Below are positions 1 to 8,418 of a DNA stretch of 53,002 nucleotides, one piece after another. This stretch comes from Dethiothermospora halolimnae. Its GTDB lineage: Bacteria; Bacillota; Clostridia; Tissierellales; VENL01. The translations under genes and the position numbers were made by a program. The DNA is taken from contig NZ_JBAKFX010000026.1 of assembly GCF_037577855.1 (NCBI RefSeq), positions 1-53,002 on the forward strand. The letters run 5' to 3'. The notes under the pieces were generated by a model. That model worked only from the letters and a program-made list of their open reading frames with translations. It searched no databases and was not told the DNA's origin. Positions within the stretch are counted from its first letter, which is position 1; every line of letters begins with the position of its first letter.

Positions 1-685
1 CATAACTTTCTACTATGTAATAGAAAAAGTCTATATCTGTTACTTGTCCACCTAAAGCTTTGGCTTTTTTATATGCAAATATGTCCTTTGTTGCTGTATA
101 TGGTATATCCTCTGGTATTGTTACACTGTCACCCTTTGGCATACCAAAGTGAAATCTTATTCCTCCCCTTATTATATCACATACTAATACTTGATTAAAC
201 TGACTAACTAGCCTTTTTAATAGTTGCCAATCACTTTCTTTGTACTGGATTATGGGGTGTTTTATTTTTACTCCATCCCCCACGATATTGTTATAGTCTT
301 TGTCTTTATAGTCCTTTATTATTTCCTCTATTAAAGCTGGATACTCCATTTCTTTGTCTTGAAAGGATCTATTCTTTTCCTTGGTATCTAGCATATAGCT
401 TCCCGATATACAGTGGATTTCTGCTGTATATACTTCTGTTGTATTTTTTACTTCTATGCTATATATTATTCCCTTAAATATATCTTTTTTACCTTCATCT
501 TCACCATATATGTATATTTCATCCCCTAGGGATGTGTTTATGGATGTATCAAACTCTTCCTCTTCTTCTACTATTGCTTTTATGTATAATTTACCGTGTT
601 CATTTATCCCTTGTTCCATTTTCATCTCTAATAATGTATTTATCTTTAAAGGTGATTCTATCTTAATATTGTTAAATCCTATCAT
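1..685 (-). CDS. VgrG-like spike protein paralogue, C-terminus cut by window edge
   Basis: An open frame starts at the ATG at 683-685 behind a GGTGAG-like site and runs off the left edge, giving 228 visible residues. It begins MIGFNNIKIESPLKI and resembles the N-terminal (gp27-like) half of the complete spike protein at 2240-3652. Shared blocks include RSFQDK versus RSFKDK, QYKESDWQLLKRL versus QYNETDWEYIKRL, and a FHFGMPKG-type motif. The family forms the trimeric hub and spike that caps the tube of contractile injection systems. It lies 19 bases downstream of the PAAR-like gene, so the two are probably co-transcribed. The OB-fold and needle regions would lie outside the window. A second spike gene suggests an alternative cargo carrier; that is inference. 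Confidence 0.72.
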   Translation of the reverse strand, partial: MIGFNNIKIESPLKINTLLEMKMEQGINEHGKLYIKAIVEEEEEFDTSINTSLGDEIYIYGEDEGKKDIFKGIIYSIEVKNTTEVYTAEIHCISGSYMLDTKEKNRSFQDKEMEYPALIEEIIKDYKDKDYNNIVGDGVKIKHPIIQYKESDWQLLKRLVSQFNQVLVCDIIRGGIRFHFGMPKGDSVTIPEDIPYTATKDIFAYKKAKALGGQVTDIDFFYYIVESY

Positions 686-704
686 AGCTTATCTCACCTA
701 CTTT

Positions 705-1103
705 TTATTTATCATCAAATTGACCATCACTACAAAAGCTGATTTTCCCACCTTTTCCACATAATAAATAGGAATTGGTTGTAAGGGCTGGGATTCCCTT
801 TACCTTTGTATCATTCTTTGTTTTTAACCATGGTCCAAGTAATACGGGTATGCACCTTTTCCCTGTGACAGGGGCTCCATTATCCGTTGCTAGGGTTATG
901 ACTGGGCTTCCATCATTTATTGGTACACTACATACTCCAAAGTAAGGTATATTCTTCTTAAACATACTATCAGTTTTCCTCATCATAGGTTTTCCATTTA
1001 TATATGACCCATGACTTTTAGGTAAGTTTATCTTTCTTTCATGACTTCCAAATTTACACTTCATCGTTCCTCCCCTTACTATGTAACTTTCCTTTTCTGA
1101 CAT
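705..1103 (-). CDS. PAAR-like (DUF4280) spike tip protein
   Basis: Encodes 132 residues from the ATG at 1101-1103. That start is preferred over an upstream in-frame GTG at 1110-1112, because the purine-rich GGGGGTGAT overlaps the GTG and is well spaced for the ATG. The protein carries the DUF4280 pattern: YIVRGGTMKCKFGSHERK near the N-terminus, SHGSYINGKPMM, PYFGVC, and a second half-site ALTTNSYLLCGKGGKISF at the C-terminus. DUF4280 proteins are PAAR-like tips that sit on VgrG-type spikes and carry or recruit effectors. Its position between two spike genes fits that role. The family call is firm; the role in this particular machine is inferred from context. Confidence 0.82.
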   Translation of the reverse strand: MSEKESYIVRGGTMKCKFGSHERKINLPKSHGSYINGKPMMRKTDSMFKKNIPYFGVCSVPINDGSPVITLATDNGAPVTGKRCIPVLLGPWLKTKNDTKVKGIPALTTNSYLLCGKGGKISFCSDGQFDDK

Positions 1104-1115
1104 TTTTATCACCCC

Positions 1116-1640
1116 CTATATAGTTTTTATTTTCTCTAGGGTTATCCCTACAAAGTTACGTCTTAATATGCTTTCTGCCACATCTAGTCTTACCACTACT
1201 AGATACTCTTTAGCACCTTTAATTACAAATATATTTCTATTTCCTATTTTTTCTTTATCTAATACTAGCTTTTTTATTACACTTTTATTTAGATTAAACT
1301 CACACTGTTCATGTAAGGCTTCTACTTCTTCAAATATGGGAAGGTAATACATCTGTTGTACTTGATTTTCTAGATCTATTAGGGCTATTGTTTTAAATAT
1401 TATATTTGAGTTATACTCTCCCATTAAATCTTTTAATTCTTCTGATATTATGTATATTTGTCTATGCAATATATCTAAATATTCTGCCTTTTCATCTCCT
1501 TTTATATGGATTATGGTGGGGTCTTTTATCTTGTGACAATCTAGTCTGTTTATATCCCTTACATCTATTTTTCTTATTAGGTCTAGATAGGTGGGAGTGT
1601 GGATATATCTTTTGTCCTGTTTTAATAGAAAGTATTCCAT
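1116..1640 (-). CDS. Imm11/DUF1629-like protein, possible immunity or accessory protein
   Basis: Encodes 174 residues starting MEYFLLKQDKRYIHTP. There is no signal peptide or membrane segment. The layout (N-terminal FLLKQDKRY strand, central segments about residues 60-110, and a C-terminal VVRLDVAESILRRNFVGITLEKI segment) reminds me of DUF1629/Imm11-type proteins that often sit beside DUF4280 genes in clostridia. I recall this from pattern memory and did not verify it. It lies 3 bases after the 199-residue gene and 12 bases before the PAAR-like ATG, so it is part of one tightly packed operon. It could equally be an adaptor that loads the PAAR tip. No adjacent toxin gene is visible to test the immunity idea. 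Confidence 0.5.
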   Translation of the reverse strand: MEYFLLKQDKRYIHTPTYLDLIRKIDVRDINRLDCHKIKDPTIIHIKGDEKAEYLDILHRQIYIISEELKDLMGEYNSNIIFKTIALIDLENQVQQMYYLPIFEEVEALHEQCEFNLNKSVIKKLVLDKEKIGNRNIFVIKGAKEYLVVVRLDVAESILRRNFVGITLEKIKTI

Positions 1641-1643
1641 AGA

Positions 1644-2243
1644 TTATTTTCTCCCTTCATATATGACTTCACTTTTGTCTATATATTCCCCAGCCATAAT
1701 TAATATTTCTTCATCCTTGTCCATCTCTTTATATCCCTTAGTTTTAACAAGCTTTGGTATAAGCTCCTTTATATATTCTTTAGTTAATATGTTGTATTTT
1801 TCTCCTTCATATAGTTTTACCTTTTCTAATACCATGGGCTTTACCCTTTTAGATTGTTTTTTTATATCTTCTTTTATATCTTCCATATGGTGAAATAGGG
1901 ACTTATATATAAAGTTTGGTTCCCAATATTTAACACATTCTATTTCATCTACATACCACTTTTTATCATATATATCTATCCTATAACGACATGTATTATG
2001 GATGATACTGGTTCTTAAGTAGGAAAAGTGTATGTATTTTGTTTTTCCCTTGTCCCCTTCTTTTTGAAGCTTAGATGCTTCTTTACATAATTTGTCAAAT
2101 ATATCTATCAAATTATTATCTATTTCTTCTTTATTCTCTAAGTATCTGTTTTCTATATTAGGTATCTCTTCTTTCCATCTCTCAAATAGATGTTCTGCCA
2201 TAAGTTTATAGTATCTCTCATTTATTTCTTTTATGTTTATCAT
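1644..2243 (-). CDS. Uncharacterised 199-residue protein of the CIS cluster
   Basis: Starts MINIKEINERYYKLMAEHLF; its ATG overlaps the stop of the spike gene by four bases, so translation is probably coupled. The protein is soluble, charged and largely helical, with Trp/Tyr-rich central segments (KKWYVDEIECVKYWEP, about residues 95-110). There is no signal peptide or membrane segment, and I do not recognise a catalytic motif. Its position between the spike and the PAAR-like tip suggests a cargo, an adaptor or a cargo chaperone. That is inference from the neighbourhood only. Confidence 0.65.
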   Translation of the reverse strand: MINIKEINERYYKLMAEHLFERWKEEIPNIENRYLENKEEIDNNLIDIFDKLCKEASKLQKEGDKGKTKYIHFSYLRTSIIHNTCRYRIDIYDKKWYVDEIECVKYWEPNFIYKSLFHHMEDIKEDIKKQSKRVKPMVLEKVKLYEGEKYNILTKEYIKELIPKLVKTKGYKEMDKDEEILIMAGEYIDKSEVIYEGRK

Positions 2244-3652
2244 TCCATATTCACCTTTGCCCCTCCAATGATTACATCCTCTTTTATGTCTATATTTGCG
2301 TCCCCTTGTTTTAGGTTAATACTTTCATCTCCCTCTATTAGTACCTTGTTTTCACTGGATAGTTCTATATCATCCTCTGCTTTAAGAACTATTTTTTTAT
2401 CACTTAGTATTTCTATTCCCCCTTCATCGGTTAGACGCATTAAAAGTTTGTCGTTTGCTATTATTTCTATGGCTCCCTTTTTAAAGACTATTTGTTTACC
2501 ATATTTAGTTTTTATTTTTTTTATATCCGGGTCTTTCCGTTCATTTGAATCCTCCGATTCTAAATGAGCTGCATTTGCAACCTTGGCATTTTTTTCATCC
2601 CTGTCGGGAAAATATAGCCTTATTTTATCTTCTTTTTCTGGCATACAGTACCATCCACTTCCATCGGGGGATGAATATACTGTTGAATAGGGAAACCATA
2701 TGGTATTTGGGTCATCTTCCCCATTATCAATATCCAGCTTAATCTTTACTTTATCCTTTTCTATCTCTAAAACATTACCTGCCAATGATAAACCTATTAG
2801 CTCTTGATTATATATCTTTTCTACCTTTAAGCCCTTTAAATCCCTAAGGGTATATCTTCCCACTATGGTTCCCTGTTCCATGGCTATTACTGCCTTTGCC
2901 ACATAGTATGTTCTTGATTTAATATTAACCTTATTACATAGATCAAGTACTGTATGACTTTTTACTTCATAGTTAATATGGTCTTGTTCGTTTATCCCAT
3001 CTATATGATTTTCTGATAGATATTTATACGTCCCCAGTTCCTTTCTAACTGTGTATTCATTATGTTTTAGTGTATAGCTTTTAAAACCACCGGGTATTCC
3101 CACATGAAACTTCACTTTATTAAGTTTTGAGTTGGGAACCAGTGGTGCATTAAAATATGATGCTAACCTTTTTATATACTCCCAGTCGGTTTCATTGTAT
3201 TGAACATAGAGTCTTTTTGTTTTTGCACCCTTTGTGACCTCATCTATAATTTGTGCCCCTGAGTAGTCTTTACTAATCTTTGAAAATATACTTTCATATG
3301 TGGCAGTTTTATCTTTAAAGGAACGTTTTTTTAAGTTTATATCCATAAGGGAAGTGGCACTTATTGCTTCAACTTGGAGGGTTCTAACATTTCCCGTTGC
3401 TTTAATAGATATATTTTTTACCACTCCTTTAAATAATGTTTCCGTTTCTTCATCTCCCCTAAGACTCACTGCTATGGGTTCATTTTCCTTTGCATTTTCC
3501 ACATACTTATCTAGATTTTCTTCCTTTGTAATTCCCCTTAAGTATAGTTTTACATGATTATTCAATTCTTTAGTAACCTTTAAGTCTAAGACCTTTTCAA
3601 ACTTATATGGAGCAACAATAACGTTTAAATAAGTATATATCACATCATTCAT
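2240..3652 (-). CDS. VgrG-like CIS spike protein (complete)
   Basis: Encodes 470 residues. Residues 1-240 look like the gp27/VgrG hub domain, including RSFKDK at about 110 and QYNETDWEYIKRLASYF at about 151. Residues about 260-365 fit a gp5-type OB-fold domain (GTIVGRY, then IWFPYSTVYSSPDGSGWYCMPEKEDKIRLYFPD). Residues about 383-470 form a repetitive beta-rich tail (IEIIAND, IEILSDKK, IVLKAEDD, INLKQGD, IDIKEDV) typical of a trimeric beta-helical needle. It would cap the inner tube and puncture the target. A clear ribosome binding site (AAAGGGGAT) precedes the ATG. Neighbours are a small possible loading chaperone upstream and accessory proteins plus a PAAR-like tip downstream. Confidence 0.85.
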   Translation of the reverse strand: MNDVIYTYLNVIVAPYKFEKVLDLKVTKELNNHVKLYLRGITKEENLDKYVENAKENEPIAVSLRGDEETETLFKGVVKNISIKATGNVRTLQVEAISATSLMDINLKKRSFKDKTATYESIFSKISKDYSGAQIIDEVTKGAKTKRLYVQYNETDWEYIKRLASYFNAPLVPNSKLNKVKFHVGIPGGFKSYTLKHNEYTVRKELGTYKYLSENHIDGINEQDHINYEVKSHTVLDLCNKVNIKSRTYYVAKAVIAMEQGTIVGRYTLRDLKGLKVEKIYNQELIGLSLAGNVLEIEKDKVKIKLDIDNGEDDPNTIWFPYSTVYSSPDGSGWYCMPEKEDKIRLYFPDRDEKNAKVANAAHLESEDSNERKDPDIKKIKTKYGKQIVFKKGAIEIIANDKLLMRLTDEGGIEILSDKKIVLKAEDDIELSSENKVLIEGDESINLKQGDANIDIKEDVIIGGAKVNME

Positions 3653-3667
3653 ATTAAACTATCCCCT

Positions 3668-4255
3668 TTAATCCTTTTTAACTACTCTTATTGTCTTTAT
3701 CATCTCAAATCCAATATTTCTCCAATGGATATAATCATCATACATACAACAAAATGTTCCAATTACCGTCTTTTTATCTAGTTCAAATACGAACATTATA
3801 TTGTATATGAAGTCATCTATGGCAGGGCTTTTAAACTCAAAGTAACCAATGTTTTTGTCCTCTACTTTTTCTATACCATCTGCATAAAATACACTTGCTG
3901 GATTTGTCTTTTTTATCATTACCTTCATACTATCTTTAAGCCTACCTACTAATTCTTCTGTTAGATCACTATCAATAGGATTTAATGTTATGTTTACACT
4001 ATTTGTTTCATCGGTTTTAATAACCTTAGGTCTATGGATAGAGGGATATTTCATATCCATAATCTCTTTTTTCATATCCTCAAAATCTTCTGGGATATAC
4101 ATCCTAACCCTATCTTCTAGAAAGCTTGTCTCTTTAAATTGGTAATATCTATCCTTTATTCTTACAGGTTTCTTTGTTATATCCATATCTTCTAGTTCTT
4201 TAGCTTCTTTAGCTTTTTTCTTAAACTCTAGTATTTTCTTGTCACCATAATCCAT
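3668..4255 (-). CDS. Small alpha/beta protein, possible DUF1795 (EagR)-like spike chaperone
   Basis: Encodes 195 residues, MDYGDKKILEFKKKAKEAKE onward. After a helical N-terminus of about 45 residues comes a compact domain with pattern YYQFKETSFLEDRVRMYIPEDF, then NIGYFEFKSPAIDDFIYNIMFVFEL, and an end WRNIGFEMIKTIRVVKK. This order of strands with a final helix resembles DcrB/DUF1795 proteins, which in Proteobacteria act as EagR chaperones that load effectors onto VgrG. The gene sits directly upstream of the spike gene (15 bases), as an EagR gene would. The fold assignment is by eye and tentative; structure prediction would decide it. Confidence 0.6.
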   Translation of the reverse strand: MDYGDKKILEFKKKAKEAKELEDMDITKKPVRIKDRYYQFKETSFLEDRVRMYIPEDFEDMKKEIMDMKYPSIHRPKVIKTDETNSVNITLNPIDSDLTEELVGRLKDSMKVMIKKTNPASVFYADGIEKVEDKNIGYFEFKSPAIDDFIYNIMFVFELDKKTVIGTFCCMYDDYIHWRNIGFEMIKTIRVVKKD

Positions 4256-4281
4256 ATAACTATCACCTCAAAACTTATTTT

Positions 4282-5076
4282 TTAATCAACTATTATCACA
4301 TTATCCCTGTTTATTGTATTTAATCTGCTCTTATTTCCTGTTTTAATTTCCCTAAGTATTTTATTTAAATTATTAAATATCCTTTCATTTGAATAATCTT
4401 TATTTTCAACCCCAAGTCTAGATGAAATATAGCTTAATATTAGCTCCCTATCTAAAGGTCTATTATTTTCCATACACTGCATACAAAAACAAATATCAAA
4501 ACTATTAGTTAAATTATAGTTTAATGCCTCTTTAGCAAAGTTTCTTAAGATGATGGGAGACAATGTACTTTTTTCATAACCTGAATAGGGAGAACTTATT
4601 ATATTTAATGTATTGTATTCAGTGACCATATCTTCAAAATCAGTATAGTTTGTCCTTAATTTTGCTCCTGTTTTTAATTTAAATCTACAAAGTTCCAATT
4701 CATCTTTATAAATATTTGTATCCCTATCAATAAATATTTCTGTATCATGGATTTGAAAGTCTTTATTTGATTTTTTATCACTAAACTTTACTTTTAATAT
4801 AGATAAATCATTAAAGTTTTCATATTGTATCAAGTGGTTTTTATTTAATAAATAATTAACCTTATTAAACCTTATTATCCCTGGAGATATAATGATATAA
4901 TCATCGTCTATTGTTAATTCACATCCAGCCACTATGCCATTTGAATATTTGTATATATATGTATCAAAAACATCTATTGGAAAATCCCTTAAACTTTCTA
5001 GCATCTGGGGCTTTAGCACCCTTCCTCTATGGAAAGTAGGATATTTATTTATAAACAATATGTTCACCCTTTTCAA
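4282..5076 (-). CDS. Uncharacterised CIS cluster protein, possible baseplate or fibre-attachment component
   Basis: Encodes 264 residues. The first 80 or so residues read FHRGRVLKPQMLESLRDFP, then YSNGIVAGCELTIDDDYIIISPGIIRFNKVNYLL. The theme (a Pro-Gln-Leu helix, an IVAG-type turn, then beta strands ending in a PG-hairpin) recalls the particle-binding N-termini of phage receptor-binding and TssK-like proteins. The rest has two CxxC-type cysteines (CFCMQC, about residue 196) and a helical C-terminus. No membrane segment is seen. It lies 8 bases after the Hsp70-like gene. A baseplate role is my inference; no family name is certain. Confidence 0.6.
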   Translation of the reverse strand: MKRVNILFINKYPTFHRGRVLKPQMLESLRDFPIDVFDTYIYKYSNGIVAGCELTIDDDYIIISPGIIRFNKVNYLLNKNHLIQYENFNDLSILKVKFSDKKSNKDFQIHDTEIFIDRDTNIYKDELELCRFKLKTGAKLRTNYTDFEDMVTEYNTLNIISSPYSGYEKSTLSPIILRNFAKEALNYNLTNSFDICFCMQCMENNRPLDRELILSYISSRLGVENKDYSNERIFNNLNKILREIKTGNKSRLNTINRDNVIIVD

Positions 5077-5084
5077 AACTTATA

Positions 5085-7697
5085 TTATTTTAATCCATCG
5101 AAAAAATTACATTCCCAGTTATCATTTTCAAAATCATAAAATTCTTCTCTTCCTATAAACAATTTTTCATCTTTTCTTAAAATAGGTACTACACAAAATC
5201 CCCATTGTTCTCTGATCGACCATACAAAAAATTTTATTTCATTATTTATTATGGTATCTGTTTCGTCCTGTACTATGATACCTTTATATTTTTCTTCTAT
5301 TTCTTCAACAGTTATTCTTTCATAATCATCTAAATAGTTCTCATATTCATATTCATACCTTCTATCTCCATTACTATCCTTTAAATATAGTTTAAGGGTT
5401 ACTCTATCCATAAATCTTGATATAGAACCAACTGATTGTTTATCCTTTAAACTATCTATTAACACTTTTTCAGTTCCCATATGGGTATATGCACTAATAA
5501 TATAGGGAAGTATAGGCAGTTTGTTATTTATTTTAACCTTCATATGTCCAAACTGCTTTGCCTGTAGATATCTAAGACTTCCCTTTAAACAACTTAATTT
5601 TAATTCATGGTTATTATCCCGTTTGCTATTATCATTAAACTGTATTATTCTCCCTGGAACAAACTCCTTTATAGCATCTTTAAATATATCTATCTTACAG
5701 GATTGTCCTGTTAACTTTATAATGGAATAGTTTAATAATTGATTTTCTTCGTATTTACTTTCTAAAAACTTTTTAATAATATTATATATATCTGCCTTTA
5801 ATAAGGTCCTTATATGGTTGATGTTTAATAATATTTCTATATCTTCTTTAGGTTGTATTAATTTCATCTGTTCATATGTATGTAACTTCCATTTATCAAA
5901 ACTTATAAAAGGCTTGTCCAGTATTTTGTTGTCTTCTTCTGTTATTATTAAGTCTAAAACATCCCTTTTAGTAAAAAAGTAATGTTTCACTCTATCAGCC
6001 AAATCAAATAGAAGATAGTAGTTATCCTTAACTTTAAAATAGTCCTCTCTACTTTTATTTATATAGTCATTAAATTTGGTTGGAATGACTTCTTCATACT
6101 TAATATATTGATCATTAAGGTATTTATATATGTACTTGATTCCCTTTTCATCAACGATTCTAAATAAATCCCCATTAAAGTTATTAAAAATATCTTCTTT
6201 TAAGTCTTGCTTTTTAAGTAGTTTATTTCCTATAAGCATTTTAAGTAGTTGTAAAATCCTATAGGTTAAATTATTTCCTCCAAAATCAGTATCTCCATTT
6301 TCGTAGGCTGTATCTATATCTATTTCATAGGATATCCTATTATTTCTTATCTTAAATTCACATGATGATAAATCTGTGGTTCCTCCACCACAATCTATTA
6401 TTAAAGCCCTATAGGCCCTATCTTCTATATATTTGTTTTTATATATTAACTCCCATATTGTATTAAACAGTACACAGGTTCCTTCATCCAGTGTATTATA
6501 AACTTCAATGTTATATCCCTCTGCTATTTCTTTAAACAATCTATTAAACCTGTTCTTTTGTTTTGTTGGACATGATATATGTACTTTTTTAAATTTACAT
6601 TTAAATCTATTTTCAGCTATACCTATAATGTAGTTAATATATGCATCAATTATATGCTTTCTTTTTACCCAAAGTGTTTCCCCAGTTTTATCTATTAATC
6701 TTTCTTCCCTTTCATAATCACTAATCCATCGTTTTATATCATAAAAAATACATATATTACTATCTGTATAACTTTCCTTTGATAACTTTATAGCATCATA
6801 TCCAAATAGGTATTTAGCAGAATCATTTTTTATAGATTTAATCCCAACTATGCTTGGGATTAAGGGGGTCTTTTTAAGTTCTCCTTTAGTATTATCTATA
6901 ACTTCTACTATATCCACATCCTTTAAGTTAGATAGGTCATTGGGGTTTCCCCCAACACTATTAAATATCTCTTCATTTGAAAAAATCCCTGCTGTGGTAT
7001 TTGTGGTTCCAAAATCTATTGATAGAGGCTTATCACTATCCTTTAAATCCTTGATAGCAAAATCTATTATGGGAATCTGATGAAATTTGATATATTTAGG
7101 TATATTTTTTATATCCCCATAATATATGTTATAAATTAGTTCAGAATATTTCTTATCAAAGTACAATAAATTGTAGTGTTTATTGGTACCATCTATTACT
7201 TTAATTTCTCTACTTTTAACTAAATAAAATCTTCCTTTGCTATATTCAACTAGGTTAAATATAGTACAGATTTTATAATTATCATCCACCAATAATATAT
7301 TTCCCTCATCTAATTTCTCCCTAGATATTAATTCTAAACTATCGAAGATCTCCACATCTAATCCCTTATATATGTTTATGTACCGAGGAGTTTTTATTGT
7401 GGTATTATATGTTACTTTTTTATCCACCCTATTTATAAAGCTCTGTAGAGCTTCTAAGCCTTTATCATTTTGTTTATTTATATATAGATTTTTTTTAAGA
7501 CCCCTATATTTCATAATTAATCTAACTAACACCCTTTTATCCGAAGTGTCAATTCCATTTGTTACCAATTTTTCCTTTCTACAGATATCCCTTAGTTGAA
7601 AGGTGGTCATGTTTTTTAGATCTTCTTCTTTATACTTGAATTTTTTAATGTTATATTTAATCTTTTTATTTTTATATAAGTTGTATGAATATCCCAT
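5085..7697 (-). CDS. SAP domain plus Hsp70-like ATPase of the CIS cluster
   Basis: Encodes 870 residues. Residues about 30-66 (TTFQLRDICRKEKLVTNGID, then KRVLVRLIMKYRG) match a SAP-type helix-turn-helix. The actin/Hsp70 ATPase core follows, with phosphate-1 loop SIDFGTTNTTAG at about 226-237 and phosphate-2 loop IIDCGGGTTDLS at about 433-444. A C-terminal region of about 400 residues shows no obvious DnaK substrate-binding domain, so this is an Hsp70-like relative of the SrfB or DnaK-like group, not a general DnaK. With the J-domain protein encoded upstream it may form a dedicated chaperone pair for assembling or disassembling sheath or spike complexes, perhaps replacing ClpV. That role is inferred. 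Confidence 0.78.
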   Translation of the reverse strand: MGYSYNLYKNKKIKYNIKKFKYKEEDLKNMTTFQLRDICRKEKLVTNGIDTSDKRVLVRLIMKYRGLKKNLYINKQNDKGLEALQSFINRVDKKVTYNTTIKTPRYINIYKGLDVEIFDSLELISREKLDEGNILLVDDNYKICTIFNLVEYSKGRFYLVKSREIKVIDGTNKHYNLLYFDKKYSELIYNIYYGDIKNIPKYIKFHQIPIIDFAIKDLKDSDKPLSIDFGTTNTTAGIFSNEEIFNSVGGNPNDLSNLKDVDIVEVIDNTKGELKKTPLIPSIVGIKSIKNDSAKYLFGYDAIKLSKESYTDSNICIFYDIKRWISDYEREERLIDKTGETLWVKRKHIIDAYINYIIGIAENRFKCKFKKVHISCPTKQKNRFNRLFKEIAEGYNIEVYNTLDEGTCVLFNTIWELIYKNKYIEDRAYRALIIDCGGGTTDLSSCEFKIRNNRISYEIDIDTAYENGDTDFGGNNLTYRILQLLKMLIGNKLLKKQDLKEDIFNNFNGDLFRIVDEKGIKYIYKYLNDQYIKYEEVIPTKFNDYINKSREDYFKVKDNYYLLFDLADRVKHYFFTKRDVLDLIITEEDNKILDKPFISFDKWKLHTYEQMKLIQPKEDIEILLNINHIRTLLKADIYNIIKKFLESKYEENQLLNYSIIKLTGQSCKIDIFKDAIKEFVPGRIIQFNDNSKRDNNHELKLSCLKGSLRYLQAKQFGHMKVKINNKLPILPYIISAYTHMGTEKVLIDSLKDKQSVGSISRFMDRVTLKLYLKDSNGDRRYEYEYENYLDDYERITVEEIEEKYKGIIVQDETDTIINNEIKFFVWSIREQWGFCVVPILRKDEKLFIGREEFYDFENDNWECNFFDGLK

Positions 7698-7722
7698 ATC
7701 AAATCACCTAAATCTTTCAAAA

Positions 7723-8418
7723 TTAGTAAATTACCATTTCTTCCAGTGTCATAGTATCTTCTATACCTATTACTCCAAAATGATACTTCCAATATAAAAA
7801 CACATCAAATTTTATATCAAGAAACATATCTATCAATAAATCTATCTTAGACTTTGCTGTCTTTGTTTTTTCTTCACCAATAACTACTAATATTTCCTTT
7901 TTATTGTCATTGTTTAAATATACAATACTTTTCTTAAAGATTCCCTTTACCACTTTTTTAAATAATTCCAACGATACATTTGTTTTATATAAACTTAATA
8001 TATTAGAAAGAACTATATCCCTTTCATAATCAGTAAAAATACTAAAGTTCTCTTTTACTTTATCTGACACCATTCCATTTAAAATATCTGCTTTTATAAA
8101 TTTTTTATAATATTCCCATTTATATAAACCTTGTTTTAAATCTATAAATCCTAAAAAGTGCATTAAGATATCAAATAGAGATTCTCTAAATTCAGTGCTT
8201 TCATCATATTCAATATGAAAAAAATCTTTAAATATGTTTAAAAATCTATAATATGGATTTACCTCTACAGTATAATCTTCTTGTATTTTTGTTTCATTCA
8301 AATTCTCAAAGGATACCTCCATATAAGGACTATAGGATATAGGATGTTTAAACACTAACTTTTCCCTATCTATTTTTTGACTATCTGCTTTTAATAATGT
8401 ATCCCAAATGTAATTCAT
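7723..8418 (-). CDS. Uncharacterised 231-residue CIS cluster protein, possible baseplate wedge
   Basis: Starts MNYIWDTLLKADSQKIDREK and overlaps the stop of the 426-residue gene by four bases, so the two are likely coupled. The N-terminal block WDTLLKADSQ, SYSPYMEVSFENLNE and VEVNPYYRFLNIFKDFF is the distinctive part; the rest is helical, followed by two hydrophobic strands near the C-terminus (FDVFLYWKYHFGVIGI). No signal peptide is present. I believe similar proteins occur beside sheath and FHA genes in other clostridia, but I cannot name the family. Coupling to the 426-residue gene and a location among structural genes make a baseplate wedge plausible. Confidence 0.6.
   Translation of the reverse strand: MNYIWDTLLKADSQKIDREKLVFKHPISYSPYMEVSFENLNETKIQEDYTVEVNPYYRFLNIFKDFFHIEYDESTEFRESLFDILMHFLGFIDLKQGLYKWEYYKKFIKADILNGMVSDKVKENFSIFTDYERDIVLSNILSLYKTNVSLELFKKVVKGIFKKSIVYLNNDNKKEILVVIGEEKTKTAKSKIDLLIDMFLDIKFDVFLYWKYHFGVIGIEDTMTLEEMVIY

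Noticed and set aside
1406..2742. Plus-strand hydrophobic frames inside the left cluster
   Set aside because: They mirror Lys/Glu-rich minus-strand genes, giving Phe/Leu/Ser-rich artefacts, and none has a ribosome binding site.
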